Assembly: GCA_024291935.2 (NCBI GenBank)
Contig: CM044312.1
Location: 75,659,001-75,723,000, forward strand
Source: Okapia johnstoni
Lineage: Eukaryota; Chordata; Mammalia; Artiodactyla; Giraffidae
DNA length: 64,000 nt
Direction: 5' to 3'
Below, piece by piece: positions 48,424 through 60,721 of the stretch. The translations under genes and the position numbers were made by a program. Each line of letters begins with the position of its first letter. Within the stretch, counting starts at the first letter, position 1. The notes under the pieces were generated by a model. It was not told where the DNA came from and ran no database searches. It was given only the letters and a program-made list of their open reading frames with translations.

Positions 48424-48627
48424 GGAAATCCCCAGGGGTCTAGTAGTTAAGAATCACCTCTGCAGTGCAGGGGGTGCTGGTTCAGTCCCTGGTCAGGAAA
48501 ACAAGATCCCACCTCCCACATGCCACAGGGCAACTAAGCCTGTGACTGGAAACTACGGAGCCTGTGTGCCAAACCAAAATATCCCGTGTGCCACAACTAA
48601 AACCCAATGCAGCCAAATATACATATA
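48424..48627 (+). mobile_element. CHR-type tRNA-derived SINE
   Basis: GGGAAATCCCCAGGGGTCTA, GTTCAGTCCCTGGTCAGGAA, CAAGATCCCACCTCCCACAT, then TGTGCCACAACTAAAACCCA and an AT-rich tail follow the cetartiodactyl CHR-2 SINE. Older than the Bov SINEs around it. Confidence 0.8.
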
Positions 48628-50195
48628 AACTCCCTATGAATATACGAATTCACCACAATGTGTTTCAATCAGACCAGTCCATGGAGGTGTTATTCAGGAA
48701 GGTAATCAAATAACTCTGTCCTGTCAAATTCACCGTCAGCTCTCCTGTCATGATCTTCTTTTCCCTCACAGTGGCATTTTTCCTGGTGAGCCATTCTGCC
48801 ATCTTGAACTGTGTCTGTCCTTGATTTTCCTGGTACCTTCTTAGATGTTCTTCACCCTCTCTGGACAATCATTCTGTCTCTTTGGATTTTTCTTCTTCAG
48901 TGTTCCCACAAACACTGATATCATTAAGGTCTTTCATCATATATATTTTCTTTTGCTGTCCCTACATTACATGTATGATTTCAAAAGTATTTTATCAAAT
49001 TACACGGAATAATATTGGTGCATTTTTTCTTTTTTAAGTCTAAAAATTACACTATGAGTGCAAACTCTATGGTTTATCTTTATTTCCATTGCCTGAGACC
49101 TGAGTGAATAAATAACGTACAATCAAAAATAATTCATACACTATTCTTTTGAGAAAATGATTTAAAGTCATATTTAAATCTCCCATAATTAGGAACATTA
49201 TATTTGTTTAATCATTGAGAGAACTATGAAAACATCTTATTTTTTGTGTTAACTATTATAAAAGAGTGTTACCTATTATTTTATAAGCTTTGTAAACCAA
49301 CCAAATTGCCTTTGCACAAGGAGAATACAGCTTTGAGAAAAAGTTACATTTCTGATTCATCCTTAGCCACCTCTGTCTTATGTAACTTACAAGAATAGCT
49401 TTCCTTCTCCTTTAACAGAGAAGTCATTTTAGCACAGAAATTTATAGAATCTCTAATGCATTTATTTTCTGTGAATCTTTTCTGTGAATCAGGTAGCTGA
49501 GGCACATTAAAAGAAAGGGCATTCTCAAATCATCTACCTTAGAATGAAATATAAGGGCCAAAATTATCTTCAGGAAACCTGGACTTAAAGTTCCAAAAGC
49601 CAAGAAATGTCTGGTATCTCTGAGCACTCAGTCAAAGGGAAAAAAACAATTCTAAGTTGTTTCATTACTCACCAAGTTAGCACTTCTAGGAATGCAGAGA
49701 ACACAGTCTGTGCTGTGGCCATGCCACATTCCTAGAAGCAGGTGCTCTATTTTCTGAATTTATCCAGTCATTCATTGTATGTAACACAGAACTGGGACTT
49801 TTTAAAGTTTGTCTTAGAACACAGTTATTCATAATAGGAATATATTTTCTTTCTTTCTGGTCTTCCTTTAATCACTGGATTTAATATTCTATGTCTGATT
49901 TTTTTTTTAATTTGCTTTACTTTCTATACGCATAGCACAAATCCAAACTCCACCCCCCACACCAGCTATTTTAATTTTATTTCAGTACTTTCAGCTGTAT
50001 CTGGTAGTCCATCAGATTCACTGTCCCCAAAGAAGTCTCTCTTGAACCCTCTGCCCACAAGCCTCTTGGGTTGGCTGTCCTCCCTTGGTGCACACTCTCA
50101 TTGTGAGATGGCCCATCTCTCTTACACTAAGCATTTCCTTTACTTCCTGGTTTGTATCACTTCTTTTTAGATTTAACCCTCTTTTTAGGTTACCA
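48628..50195. other. Unassigned intronic stretch
   Basis: AT-rich. No repeat family or exon recognised. Confidence 0.5.
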
Positions 50196-50617
50196 GGGCT
50201 TCCTTGGTGGCTCAGACAGTAAAGAATCTGCTTGCAATGTAGGAGACTTGGGTTCAGTTTCTGGGTTGGGAAGATCCCCTGTGGCTCAGAGGTTAAAGCA
50301 TCTGCCTGCAATGCAGGAGACCCAGGTTTGATCCCTGGGTTGGGAAGATCCCATGGAGAAGAAAATGGCAACCCACTCCAGTATTCTTGCCTGGAGAATC
50401 CCATTGGAGGAGCCTGGTGGGCTACAGTCCAAGGGGTCACAAGGAGTCGGACACGACTGAGAGACTTCACTTCACTTTCTGGAGAAGGGAATGGCTACCC
50501 ACTCTGGTGTTCTTGCCTGGAAAATTCCATGGACAAAGAAGCTTGGCAGGCTACTGTCCATGGGGTCACAAAGAATTAGACACAATTGAGCGACTTTCAT
50601 TTTCACTTTCTTTCACT
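50196..50617 (+). mobile_element. Composite Bov SINE: two tRNA heads then two Bov-A bodies
   Basis: Head 1 at about 50196-50278 (GGGCTTCCTTGGTGGCTCAG), head 2 at about 50279-50352 (TGTGGCTCAGAGGTTAAAGC), Bov-A body 1 at about 50353-50479 and body 2 at about 50480-50617 (GGAGAAGGGAATGGCTACCC). No clear TSD found, so nested insertion cannot be excluded. Confidence 0.9.
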
Positions 50618-50649
50618 TGGTTTAGTCTCCTGTTTTGGTGAGCATTATT

Positions 50650-51440
50650 CAGTTTCTTAAGAAATGGTGTATCAATTTTAAGTGAGAACTTCCATGCCTA
50701 AAATGTATTCAACCTTTAAAATTAATTGATATTTTGGCTAGATATAGAATTCAATGTTGGAAAGCATTTTCCTCTGCAATTTGAAAGCATTTTTCTGTTG
50801 CCTCCTGGATTTTAGAATTGAAGCTACAAAGAACAAAGCATGTCTAATCTCTGAAAAGCATATAATCTGCTCATTTCCTCTGGAACTTTACAGAGTCTTC
50901 TATTTTTTCACCACTGGTCTAAAAAGTTATGCTGACTGGCTGTGGTATGAGTTTGTTTACATCCATTGTACTGGACCCTCTCAATCTAGAAATAATTTAA
51001 ATACTAAGAAATGTTCTTCAGTGTCTTTATTGATGATTTCTTTTGTACATATCTCATTTTGTCTTTCTTCAATGCTTATTTTTTGACCTTCTGTGTTGGA
51101 CTCCAATTTTCTTGTTATCTCCCTTACTTTTTCCACGCACCTTCTCTTTTTTACTCTACATCTAGGATATTTCTGCACCTTTAATTTTCAAAATTTCTTT
51201 TACAATTTTTATTCATATCAGATTTTAAATTCAAGGAGCTGTTTTACTTTCTGTCCCTTTTAAAAACAGTACTTGATCTTGTTCCATGGATGCAATATCT
51301 TCTCTGATCTTCATCAAGATCTTTTCTTTCTCTCAGCATAGATTCTGTTCCCTCTAAGTTCCTTTATTTGTTACTGTTTTTTATCTCTACTTATCTTAGA
51401 AGCTTTCCTCAGCTGTCGAGTAGTCTTGAATTCAATGCTT
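50650..51440 (-). repeat. Old LINE fragment, HAL1/L1M ORF1-like region
   Basis: The plus strand gives the antisense pattern GGCTAGATATAGAATTCAAT, GAAAGCATTTTTCTGTTGCC and CTGTGTTGGACTCCAATTTT in the expected order. It is the opposite-strand counterpart of the fragment at 540-1420. Confidence 0.7.
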
Positions 51441-52424
51441 ACATTTAAGAGGGGGCTTAAGAATGGGTGGCCTAAGACATGAATAGGCCTTGCAAATTGA
51501 GACCTTTGCTATAGAGAGGATCAGCAGATCATTTCTTTGAGAAAGCCAAATATCAGTATGTTTCTTTAGACTGGTCATATTCCTCTAAGAAGAATATTCC
51601 AAGTGTGCCCCTGGAAGGCTGCCAGAAATCTAAAGTCTTAAGAGAAAAAAGGCATTTTTCAAGTAGTATTAGGCTGGAGCTGATAATCCTCAATCAGAAG
51701 GACTGACTGTATATATGTATCTTCTGAAACTTTACATTGAGGAAAATCATGTTGATAGCTTGAAACTAAGCATGGTGGTGATATACATACCACAGAAATC
51801 AGCAAATGCAGCAAATCAAGTAGAGAGCTGATTGTTGAACATATACCAGCACAGTGCAGGTCTTACTAATTAATATTTAGCTTTTCACCTGGTTCCTCTG
51901 TTTCCAGTCCATTCCATCAGTGCAGAGACACTCTGTTTCACATACTCCAAAGAAAAAATTCAATCTTTACAGAGATATGGGAGAGGAAGTGGCAGGGTTA
52001 TACTGAATGAGACAGGAGATCTTGGGATATAATGTTTATTAAACAGACTTCCAAAGTTCTGAATCCAGTCTTCACCTTCACTTTCATAGGTACTTGATGC
52101 TTCCAAATCCTGATGTTTCAGAGGATTCTAAGCTATGACTCAGTTTTTTTGTTTTTCTTGACTGGTGCTTCTGTTGGCTTAGGATTTGCTTCTCTTGGTT
52201 ATGCCAAGTCAATTACACTCACCCATGTGCTATTCATTTTCCAAAATTGAATTGCTATTATTTTCTGTCCCCTTTTTTTGTGTAGTAGTTTGTGCCTTTA
52301 AAATCCTTTTATGGTGATTTTATGGAGGACTGGGGAACAGATGAAAATATAGGCACATATGCTGCTATCAATATTTGACTATTTTTTAATTAAACATTTG
52401 CAGTTACAGTATGACAGCTTCAAA
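51441..52424. other. Unassigned stretch, possibly further old LINE sequence
   Basis: May extend the HAL1/L1M element (5' UTR side), but I cannot align it with confidence. No exon seen. Confidence 0.4.
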
Positions 52425-52816
52425 AGTGACCTTATTTGGGAAACTGGGTTTTGCACATGCAGTCAAGGCAAGATTAGGTCATACTGGATTAGGGTGGGCT
52501 CTTATCCAATGACTAGTATTCATACAAGAGGAGGAAAATTTGAACACAGAGATGCAAGGAAGAATGTCAAGTGACAATGAAGAAGAATGGAAATCAAGGA
52601 ATACAAGCCAAGGAATGCCAAGGACTGTCAGCAACCATCAGATGCTAGGAAGAGGAAAGGAACGATGCTTCCTTGAATCCTTCAGAGGAATCCGTGTCTC
52701 TGCCAACATCTTGCTTTTGCACTTCTGGCCTCAAAATTATAAGAATAAATTTCAGTTGTTTACAGAAACTCAGTTTGTGGCACTTTGTTAAAGCAGCTCT
52801 AGAAAATTAACATAAC
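52425..52816 (+). mobile_element. MLT1 (ERVL-MaLR) solo LTR
   Basis: GTGACCTTATTTGGGAAACT, GGATTAGGGTGGGCTCTTAT, GGAATGCCAAGGACTGTCAG, CATCAGATGCTAGGAAGAGG, and the polyadenylation region AAGAATAAATTTCAGTTGTT appear in MLT1 order. Confidence 0.92.
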
Positions 52817-55399
52817 CTCCAACAGTCTGCCCCCAAGGCTTGTGCTTTACTCTTTTTTTTTGGAGTGAGTTAGGCAAAGAGAGAAAAGGAATACTAGGGT
52901 ATCCACACTCATAAAACCCCTCCTATATTAAACCTTGATCCAATGGAGTATATGATGTTTAGTTGCCTTCTCCTGCCTACATTGCCCAGTTATCTCAGGC
53001 ATTCAAGAATCAATGTTACAACTACATTCTAGCTCCAAGGGCCTCAGAAATATATGTTCACATCTACTTGTGCTTAAACACTGAAAAGCTACAGGTGCCA
53101 GAAATATAATAGCAGCATTTTGATCTAAATATTTCACCCTTGAAATTTAGAGTTCAGTCTTAGTTGGTAGCCAAGACCAATAATTTCAATGATTCCCTGA
53201 GCTAAGACAGTATTTGTATTATAATTTTTTTCTCAAAATCAAATATATTATAAATATTTACACAGCCCTAGCAATGAGTATATTTGTTTACTTTTGGTAA
53301 TAGTGATGGGAAGATAGAAGCTATATCATTTGTGGTAATTATAATAAAAACATTTTCACAGTGATTATATCTTGAACCTAAGTTTCCTGCTAAAGAAATT
53401 GAGTAAATATAGATGTGAGTGGTTAAAAAAAAAAAAGGAAAAAAAATAAGTTGTGATGAGACAGAGACCTTTAAAACAAAAACAACTTTTAACTCCTGCC
53501 TATGCATATGATGAAAATTACTCTCTAATTTATATTTATTTATAGAACTTATGTAATTATATGCTTATATATGGTTTTTGTCATAGTTGCTATGGTAATA
53601 CTCTAATTGTCATCTAAGTTAAGGAAAATATGGAATATTTTCATATATAAATATGGAATTTATATGGAAAATAAATAAAGTACAAATGGTCTTTTTATAA
53701 TATTCATTGTAAAACTAGTCTTTACCAAAGGAGTTCTTAAGCATTTTCAAAATTTTAAAAAACCTCGAAGGATGAAAAAACTAAATATCAAAAATCACAA
53801 GTGTATAATATCCAACATTTTCATATCTTTCACTGAAGTCAGACTTACACTACAATATTATCAGGGATCGATAGGAGCTTTGTTGAAACTAAGAACATAC
53901 TTTAAAACTAGTTGGAGTGAACCACTGATTGGGCCTTGAAAATGGGTGAAATAATAAGCTGCTAACTATGAACTAAGATATTATTATAAAAGCACAACAT
54001 TTGGCATAGATAAATATTATACCCAAACTTTTTTTTTCATAATCCTTTCAATTAACTATTCATTTTCAAATTAAATACTCAATAATCTATAAAACCAAAA
54101 AAAAGCCGAGTAAGTAAAATCCAAGACCTCATTATAGAATCTACTCCTATCCAGATCTTTAACTGTTTCAACATTTTTGCTAACTCCATTTGCAACATAT
54201 GACCCATAAAATAAATATCCATTTAACATGATTAAGATATTATTAAGTTCTGAAGTTCTTTTAAAAAATCTTCAAAGCAAATAATTTTCAGAAAGTATTA
54301 TAAGGATAAGAAGTTACAATAAAATTCAAATGAAATTGCAGTGATTTATTAGTCTTCTCTAGCTTCAGAGACTCTTTTAAATTTTGTTTAATGAATCATA
54401 CTGTAAAGGGTTTAAAAATGTGAAAAATACGCTCAAGTGGAGAGGTAAATACTTTTTAGATAATGAGAGTGTTGTTTCCTTACAAAAATCTTCCAGACAT
54501 GTCTGAGAAGAGAAGAGCACTCAAGTTGCCTATTCTACCTTCATTAAAGGTTATCTTTTTGGTAGAGTATTTCAAATCATTCACATAGTGGTCACTGGAA
54601 TGTAACGTAAGTGTTTTAAATAGTAACTAAAGAATTTTATAACTGCCAGTAGAAGCAGCTCTTCAAATAACTAGAAAATTATATCCTTGATCAAAGGGAA
54701 TTTATTTCCACCACTGGTGAGTGTACTGTCAACAGGGTTCAGCTATCAGCCCATCCAGGGAAATGTCCCAGCTGAAAAGAGAAAGATAGCCACCTTGTCT
54801 GAGGTCCAGCCCCTCAGCCTGTACCCTATGCCTGACACACATGCAGGTAAAATGCAGATCTACTCTGAAGGATCATCCTAGTCTCAGAGCTTCCCCCACA
54901 TCCAGCTGAGGCTACAGTTAAGAGAGTATTTCCATCCAACTTGCTGTCACAGTCCACTCTTGGTTTCCCCCTCTCCTCCCATATGTGTCCCTCTAAAAAG
55001 CACTCTCTAAAAAACTCCCTGCAGGCCAACCTCTCTGAGTCTGTTTCTCAGGGAACCCAACCTGTAATACTCTCCACTATTAATCCCAAGTGCCAAAGTC
55101 TGTTCCACTGGGACAGAAACCCTACAGATGACATAAAATATAATGGGTTATGGATATATACTAGGTTATGGTTCAGTGTCACAGAGAACACAATAGAAAT
55201 AAGATTTATTTATGAAGCATAAATGTGATGCAACTCTATCAAAAGATAACAGAAGCAAAGGGTGACTCTGTGTTCACTCTTTCATGCTACAAAGTGCTCT
55301 CCTATACTTCATTGCACTACTATATTCATTGTTTTCCTGTAGAATTGATCCTAGCTATCCTAGGATCACTTTTTATGGTCCTGATTTCCACATCTCTAA
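52817..55399. other. Mostly unassigned AT-rich stretch
   Basis: 52820-54680 shows nothing recognisable beyond poly(A)-like runs near 53425. The 54690-55072 part is GC-richer and ends CAGGGAACCCAACCTGTAAT, an LTR-like terminus. Confidence 0.45.
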
Positions 55400-55408
55400 G
55401 TCATTTTG

Positions 55409-56555
55409 CCAACATCCGACGGATCATCGAAAAAGCAAGAGAGTTCCAGAAAAACACCTATTTCTGCTTTATTGACTATGCCAAAGCCTTTGACTGTGTG
55501 GATCACAATAAACTGTAGAAAATTCTTCAAGAGATGGGAATACCAGACCACCTGACCTGTCTCTTGAGAAACCTGTATGCAGGTCAGGAAGAAACAGTTA
55601 GAACTGGACATGGAACAACAGACTGGTTCCAAATAGGAAAAGGAGTACGTCAAGGCTGTATAATATCACCTTGCTTATTTAACTTTTATGCAGAGTACGT
55701 CATGAGAAACGCTGGGCTGGAAGAAACACAAGCTGGAATCAAGACTGCCAGGAGAAATATCAATAACCTCAGATATGCAGATGACACCACCCTTATGGCA
55801 GAAAGTGAAGAAGAACTAAAGAGCCTCTTGATGAAAGTGAAAGAGGAGAGTGAAAAAGTTGGCTTAAAGCTCAACGTGCAGAAAACTAAGATCATGGCAT
55901 CTGGTCCCATCACTTCATGGGAAATAGATGGGGAAACAGTGGAAAACAGTGTCAGACTTAATTTTGGGGGGCTCCAAAATCACTGCAGATGGTGATTGCA
56001 GCCATGAAATTAAAAGAGGCTTACTCCTTGGAAAGAAGGTCATGACCAACCTAGATAGCATATTTAAAAGCAGAGACATTACTTTGCCAACAAAGGGCCA
56101 TCTAGTCAAGGCTATGGTTTTTCCAGTAGTCATGTATGGATGTGACAGTTGGACGGTGAAGAAAGCTGAGTGCTTAGAATTGATGCTTTTGAACTGTGGT
56201 GTTGGAGAAGACTCTTGAGAGTCCCTTGGACTGCAAGAAGATCCAACCAGTCCATCCTAAAGGAGATCAGTCCTGGGTGTTCATTAGAAGGACTGATGTT
56301 GAAGCTGAAACTCCAATACTTTGGCCACCTCATGCAAAGAGTTGACTCATTGGAAAAGACCCTGATGCTGGGAAGGATTGGGAGCAGGAGGAGAAGGGGA
56401 TGACAGAGGATGAGATGGTTGGATGGCATTACCGACTCAATGGACATGGGTTTGGGTAAACTCCAGGAGTTGGTGATGGACAGGGAGGCCTGGCGTGCTG
56501 CGATTCATGGGGTCGCAAAGAATCGGACACGACTGAGCGACTGAACTGAACTGAG
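55409..56555 (+). mobile_element. BovB LINE, 1.15-kb copy with RT motifs and TSD
   Basis: Starts at CCAACATCCGACGGATCATC inside the RT domain and ends GACTGAACTGAACTGAG. Frames read IIEKAREFQKNTYFCFIDY, a stop in place of Trp (HNKL then TAG), then EMGIPDHLTCLLRNLYAGQ, GVRQGCIISPCLFNFYAEY and the intact LRYADD motif, ending in a frameshift near 55950. GTCATTTTG is duplicated at 55400-55408 and 56556-56564. Confidence 0.95.
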
Positions 56556-56564
56556 GTCATTTTG

Positions 56565-57407
56565 GTGCCTCTAAACTATTCCACAGTATAATTTTTGGCA
56601 CAGGAGTTGTCCTCCCTACATTTTTTTCCTTTTAATTATCCCCAAGAGATGAGCAACAGAGCACAGCAACTATACATATCAATTTGGATCACTGTAAGTG
56701 AAAAGTTTCATGCCTATTTGTGAACTACTTTAAATATTTGTTTTGGATAAATGTTTTAAATATTTACTAAATCTTGTATTCATAAATATAATAATTGTAT
56801 GATAGTTGTTTCTCTTCCACAGAAAATACTGCCATTTCTAACTGGAAAGTAAATGAGTATTATTCAAAGTGGATTTCTAAGTCTTTCAAAAAGATCAAAA
56901 TAGCTCTTATTTATTTTTTGGTTTTTCTAATTTTCAAAACAGCACTAACAATAAAAAAAAAAGCACTAAATAAAAATGATCATGATATCACAATGGAAGA
57001 AATAAGACTTGCACAAAATATTTACAATTTAAAATTTTTTAAGTGTATTATGTATTGGTTGAGAGGAAGTATTACAACAAACACTGAGATTTTTCTTGAT
57101 GAAGTTTTCTAGTCCTGGTTATCTTCACTGTGTTAGGCACATCATCTAACTTACAAGCTTCAACTTCTCCTCTGTAACATCAACAATCTACTTTTTATAA
57201 CTTTAGAGTTTTTATAAGAAATCAAATAATATGTTGAAAAAGAATATTGTATAAATATAAGTACTAATAATAATTCCACTGAAAAGGAGAATGATGGGTC
57301 ACACAGTAATTTTGTTATACAAAACTGAACCACCCAGCTGCCTAAGTGAAATTTACAAATGTATCTATAAGTTATTTGACATGTAGATCATATCTTAACC
57401 CACTGGG
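56565..57407. other. Unassigned AT-rich intronic stretch
   Basis: A 105-codon frame at 56795-57112 is Lys/Ile/Asn-rich with no motif and is probably chance in AT-rich DNA. Confidence 0.5.
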
Positions 57408-57510
57408 GATGGGAGGGTGTGCTCACTGATGCTCAGGTGATGCCTGAGGGGTGTGCTCCCTGAGGTTCACTGATGCCTGAGGGGTGTGCTCCCTGAGGTT
57501 CACTGATGCC
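57408..57510. repeat. 33-bp minisatellite, about three units
   Basis: The unit GATGCCTGAGGGGTGTGCTC plus CCTGAGGTTCACT starts at 57439 and 57472 with identical copies. A degenerate 31-bp unit precedes them and a partial one follows at 57505. Confidence 0.92.
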
Positions 57511-58954
57511 TTCTTCTAAGTCTTCTGTGTTTTAGTTTCATTGCCTCAACAATTTTGCTTACATGACATTAATTCAGGAAATCACACATTTTCTATAGGT
57601 CAGCATTTTTGCCATTTCACTGATGCAGTACCCTCAGTGATACATTAATTATTCTAATTCTCATTTCTTTCCTGAGTTCTAAACTTGATACTGTACCTTA
57701 AGATGGAACACTATATAGCCATGAAAAGTAGGAGGAAGTCTTGTCATATGTAAAACCATTTCCAAGACATATATGCATGTCTTAAATATATGTATGTAAT
57801 TCAACATTCTAATCAGCATAAAATGAATCCAAGGTGTCTGTGGAAATATATGTTTCAAATTAAATACATATTAAATTAGGTGTATTATTATAAATTATAT
57901 ATTTCACGTTTATACTGTACTTTGGATTCATACACATGTCTATAAAAAAAAAAAAATATATATATATATATATATCCCTGAAATTACCATGGATTTTCTT
58001 AAAGAAAGGAAACTTGGTATTTACTGTTATATGAAAAGTTTTATTTTGACATATAGTACATCAATAAAAAAAAAGAATTAGCTTCTCCTAATATGTGCCT
58101 AATATTAAAATTATTATTGAGAATCTAATGCTATCATTTTGTTTATTCCAGTATAAATATTTATTTCTTCTTTGTAGGAAAATCAAAGAAGAAGCAAACA
58201 AGTTGAGAACACTTGCCTATCCTACTTTATTTTAAACAAGTCATTGTGTGTGTATGCTTCTTGGCTAGAATATTCTTAATATCAATATCTTCAAAAATAT
58301 GTAGTTTTGTTCATGATTATATGAGATTTGTTTACCTCTGTTTTCCAATTTAGAACAGATTCTAAGTATGAAAGTGCATACATTTAAAGATACCAAAATA
58401 TTTTACTTATCAAATATTTTTCTTCATTGTCATTGTAAAAATCTTGGGGAAAGAATTGTTTATTTTCTCTTGGGTTAACTTGAACCACCTTAAGACATAA
58501 GGTTGGCACCTACAAAAATAACTTCAAGACAAATATTTGCATTCCACTGTTCCATATGGGCATCCTCAAGAGATGTGACATTTGGCTTTTGGCTCTCAAA
58601 CCAATACGTGATAAACGTGACTTTTAAAAATTAGCCTGTGTTTGCTGATTGCTATTTCTTCTGGGTAAAAGAATGGACAAATTAAGGAAATCTCGAAGGA
58701 GAAATTTCAATGCAAAAATTTAAGACAACATTTAAGAAAACAAATTAGGGGTCTTTTTAGAGTGTCAAGTTTCTTCATTCTATCACATCTTTATTTTTCT
58801 TGTTATAGTCTTTGACTTTTTAAACTTCATTTTGAGGACATAAAATGAAGCTAGAAAGCTATTCTTACACTCTAGAGAACAGGATATTTAATGAACATTG
58901 ACAGATATAAGAATTTATTAAACTTGTGTTCAACTTCCTTTCCTCTCCAGAATT
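57511..58954. other. Unassigned AT-rich intronic stretch
   Basis: Only an A13(TA)n microsatellite at about 57943-57975 is notable. Confidence 0.5.
57943..57975. repeat. A13(TA)10 simple repeat
   Basis: Run of A followed by an uninterrupted TA tract. Confidence 0.95.
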
Positions 58955-59110
58955 GAACATTCTCAAAGTGATTTAATGTCTCTCTCCCCAACTAGAGCAT
59001 GAATTTTCTACTCATTCTACGTTTAGAGAGAAGCACTTAGTAGAGTGACTGGCACAAAACATGAATTCAAAAATTTCTGAAAGGATGAATGAATCAATGC
59101 ATGAACGCAC
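58955..59110 (+). repeat. L2 LINE 3' end
   Basis: TCTCTCTCCCCAACTAGAGC, GAGTGACTGGCACAAAACAT and the GATGAATGAATC terminus match the L2 3' end. Confidence 0.8.
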
Positions 59111-60399
59111 TGCATAATAACATATAGTAAGGTGTAACTTTCTCTTTATGAGGAAACAGACGTTTGCTTTGATGGAAACACTCTAACCAGGAATCCTGAA
59201 ACCTGGGATCAATTTCTTAAGTTATTTTGACTATCTTACTCTCAATACTTCTGTTTAATAAGAAAATAAATAACCTGAAAGGGGATAGTCCTTCCCATTT
59301 TTAGATTCAATCTAGGTGAAATTATGATCTGTTTGAAAAAAAATAAAATAAATGTGAAACTACAGTCTTGCTTTGTCTATTTATGTTCATTCATTGATGA
59401 ACTACCATGTGAACTGTAAAGAACTCTCACTAGAACATCTGTCTTTTAACTTTAATGAAGATAAATACTAAATCTCGAATGTAAATGGATTAATTTTACA
59501 TGGTCTTCTCATTTGCCCACTACAAATCTTTAATAAGATTTCTCTACCCCTGAAACAGAAATAGCTTCACTATACCAATAAAATCCCATAAGCTAAGCTA
59601 CCACCAAGTCCTTTCATACATTTCCCTCCACTTCCTGCCTGTGCACATGTCTAACTGCCCCTCTACCTGAGTTTCCTTCAGGCATCAGGTCCAGTCTTAG
59701 GATTTACAACCTAAAACGGAACCTCCCCTTTCTCACTTAAATTTATGTCTGAGGCAAGTGGAAAGAAAACAAGCAAGGTCCTAAGGCAGGAGAAAAGGAA
59801 CAGTTAAATGCCACATGGATCTTTCACTTGAGACAAGACAGGGAGATGAGTGGTTTCTGCTTCTAACTGTGCCTCAGCCAGGGTTACTCCACCCTAAATG
59901 GAAGTTACCTCCAGCTGAAATTTCCTTCCCTTTTGTTACTCCCCTTAGCTGAGAATTTAGTAATTAAAGAAGAGGAGGAGGAGGGAAAGTAGTGACTTAC
60001 TCTACTCTGTTAGACTGCGGAGGCACTGAGGCTGGGGAAGATCCTTCCCTGCTGCCACTGTCCTGAAGAGCAGCTCACTCTCCTCACTCATTTCCATGAC
60101 TCATTTCCGGAAGGGCTTCTTGCTTCTGGAGTTCTCTTCACTCCAAGAGATATTAACAACTCAGTATTGTTCTATGTAATATATTCCAAGCGGAGACAAT
60201 ACAGCTCCCACTTCATACCTATGCCAGGCAATTCAGGGAAGCTTTCAAAGTTTTCAGAACACACCCATAAGTAAACAGATTTCATTTTGTAGCCATTAGA
60301 CACATTCATGTCAAACACATATCCTAAAACAAGGTTTCACAAAACAATACTTTCTATATGCAATACGCACTGATTATTTTAATCTAATATTAAAACAAT
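59111..60399. other. Unassigned intronic stretch
   Basis: The 59600-60150 part is GC-richer, with a GAGGAGGAGGAGG patch near 59970 and an AP-1-type TGACTCA near 60098. No repeat or exon recognised. Confidence 0.4.
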
Positions 60400-60530
60400 G
60401 GCTGGACCAATTAAATCACAATTTCTTGGGGTTAAGACCCAGGCATCAAGTTGTTTCTGTTTGTTTGTTTTTAGCATTTCCCAGGTGATTATCATGTGGG
60501 AAATCAAAGGGAACTTTGGGAACCACCACT
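60400..60530 (-). mobile_element. MER5A-like hAT-Charlie fragment
   Basis: GGACCAATTAAATCACAATT, AAGACCCAGGCATCAAG and TTTCCCAGGTGATTATCATG follow antisense MER5A, ending GGGAACCACCACT. Confidence 0.75.
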
Positions 60531-60721
60531 CTAAAGGGCTTTTAGGTGATCCGCTTTAATTTTTGAGAAATATGGTCTTACCATTTATAAACAATAGTTT
60601 TCTTTTCATTTACAATCATTGCATTTCTTAATTTTGTTTCTTGTCCTACTGTTTTACCCAGAATTTTTAAAACAATGTTGAATAATAATAAAAACAAGCA
60701 TCTATTAAACAAAACTGGCCT

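Noticed and set aside
46157..52816. An endogenous retrovirus between the two MLT1 LTRs
   Set aside because: The LTRs are in opposite orientation, belong to nonautonomous MaLR elements and have no gag/pol/env-like sequence between them.
56795..57112. 105-codon Lys/Ile-rich frame
   Set aside because: No motif, AT-rich DNA, no splice or initiation context.
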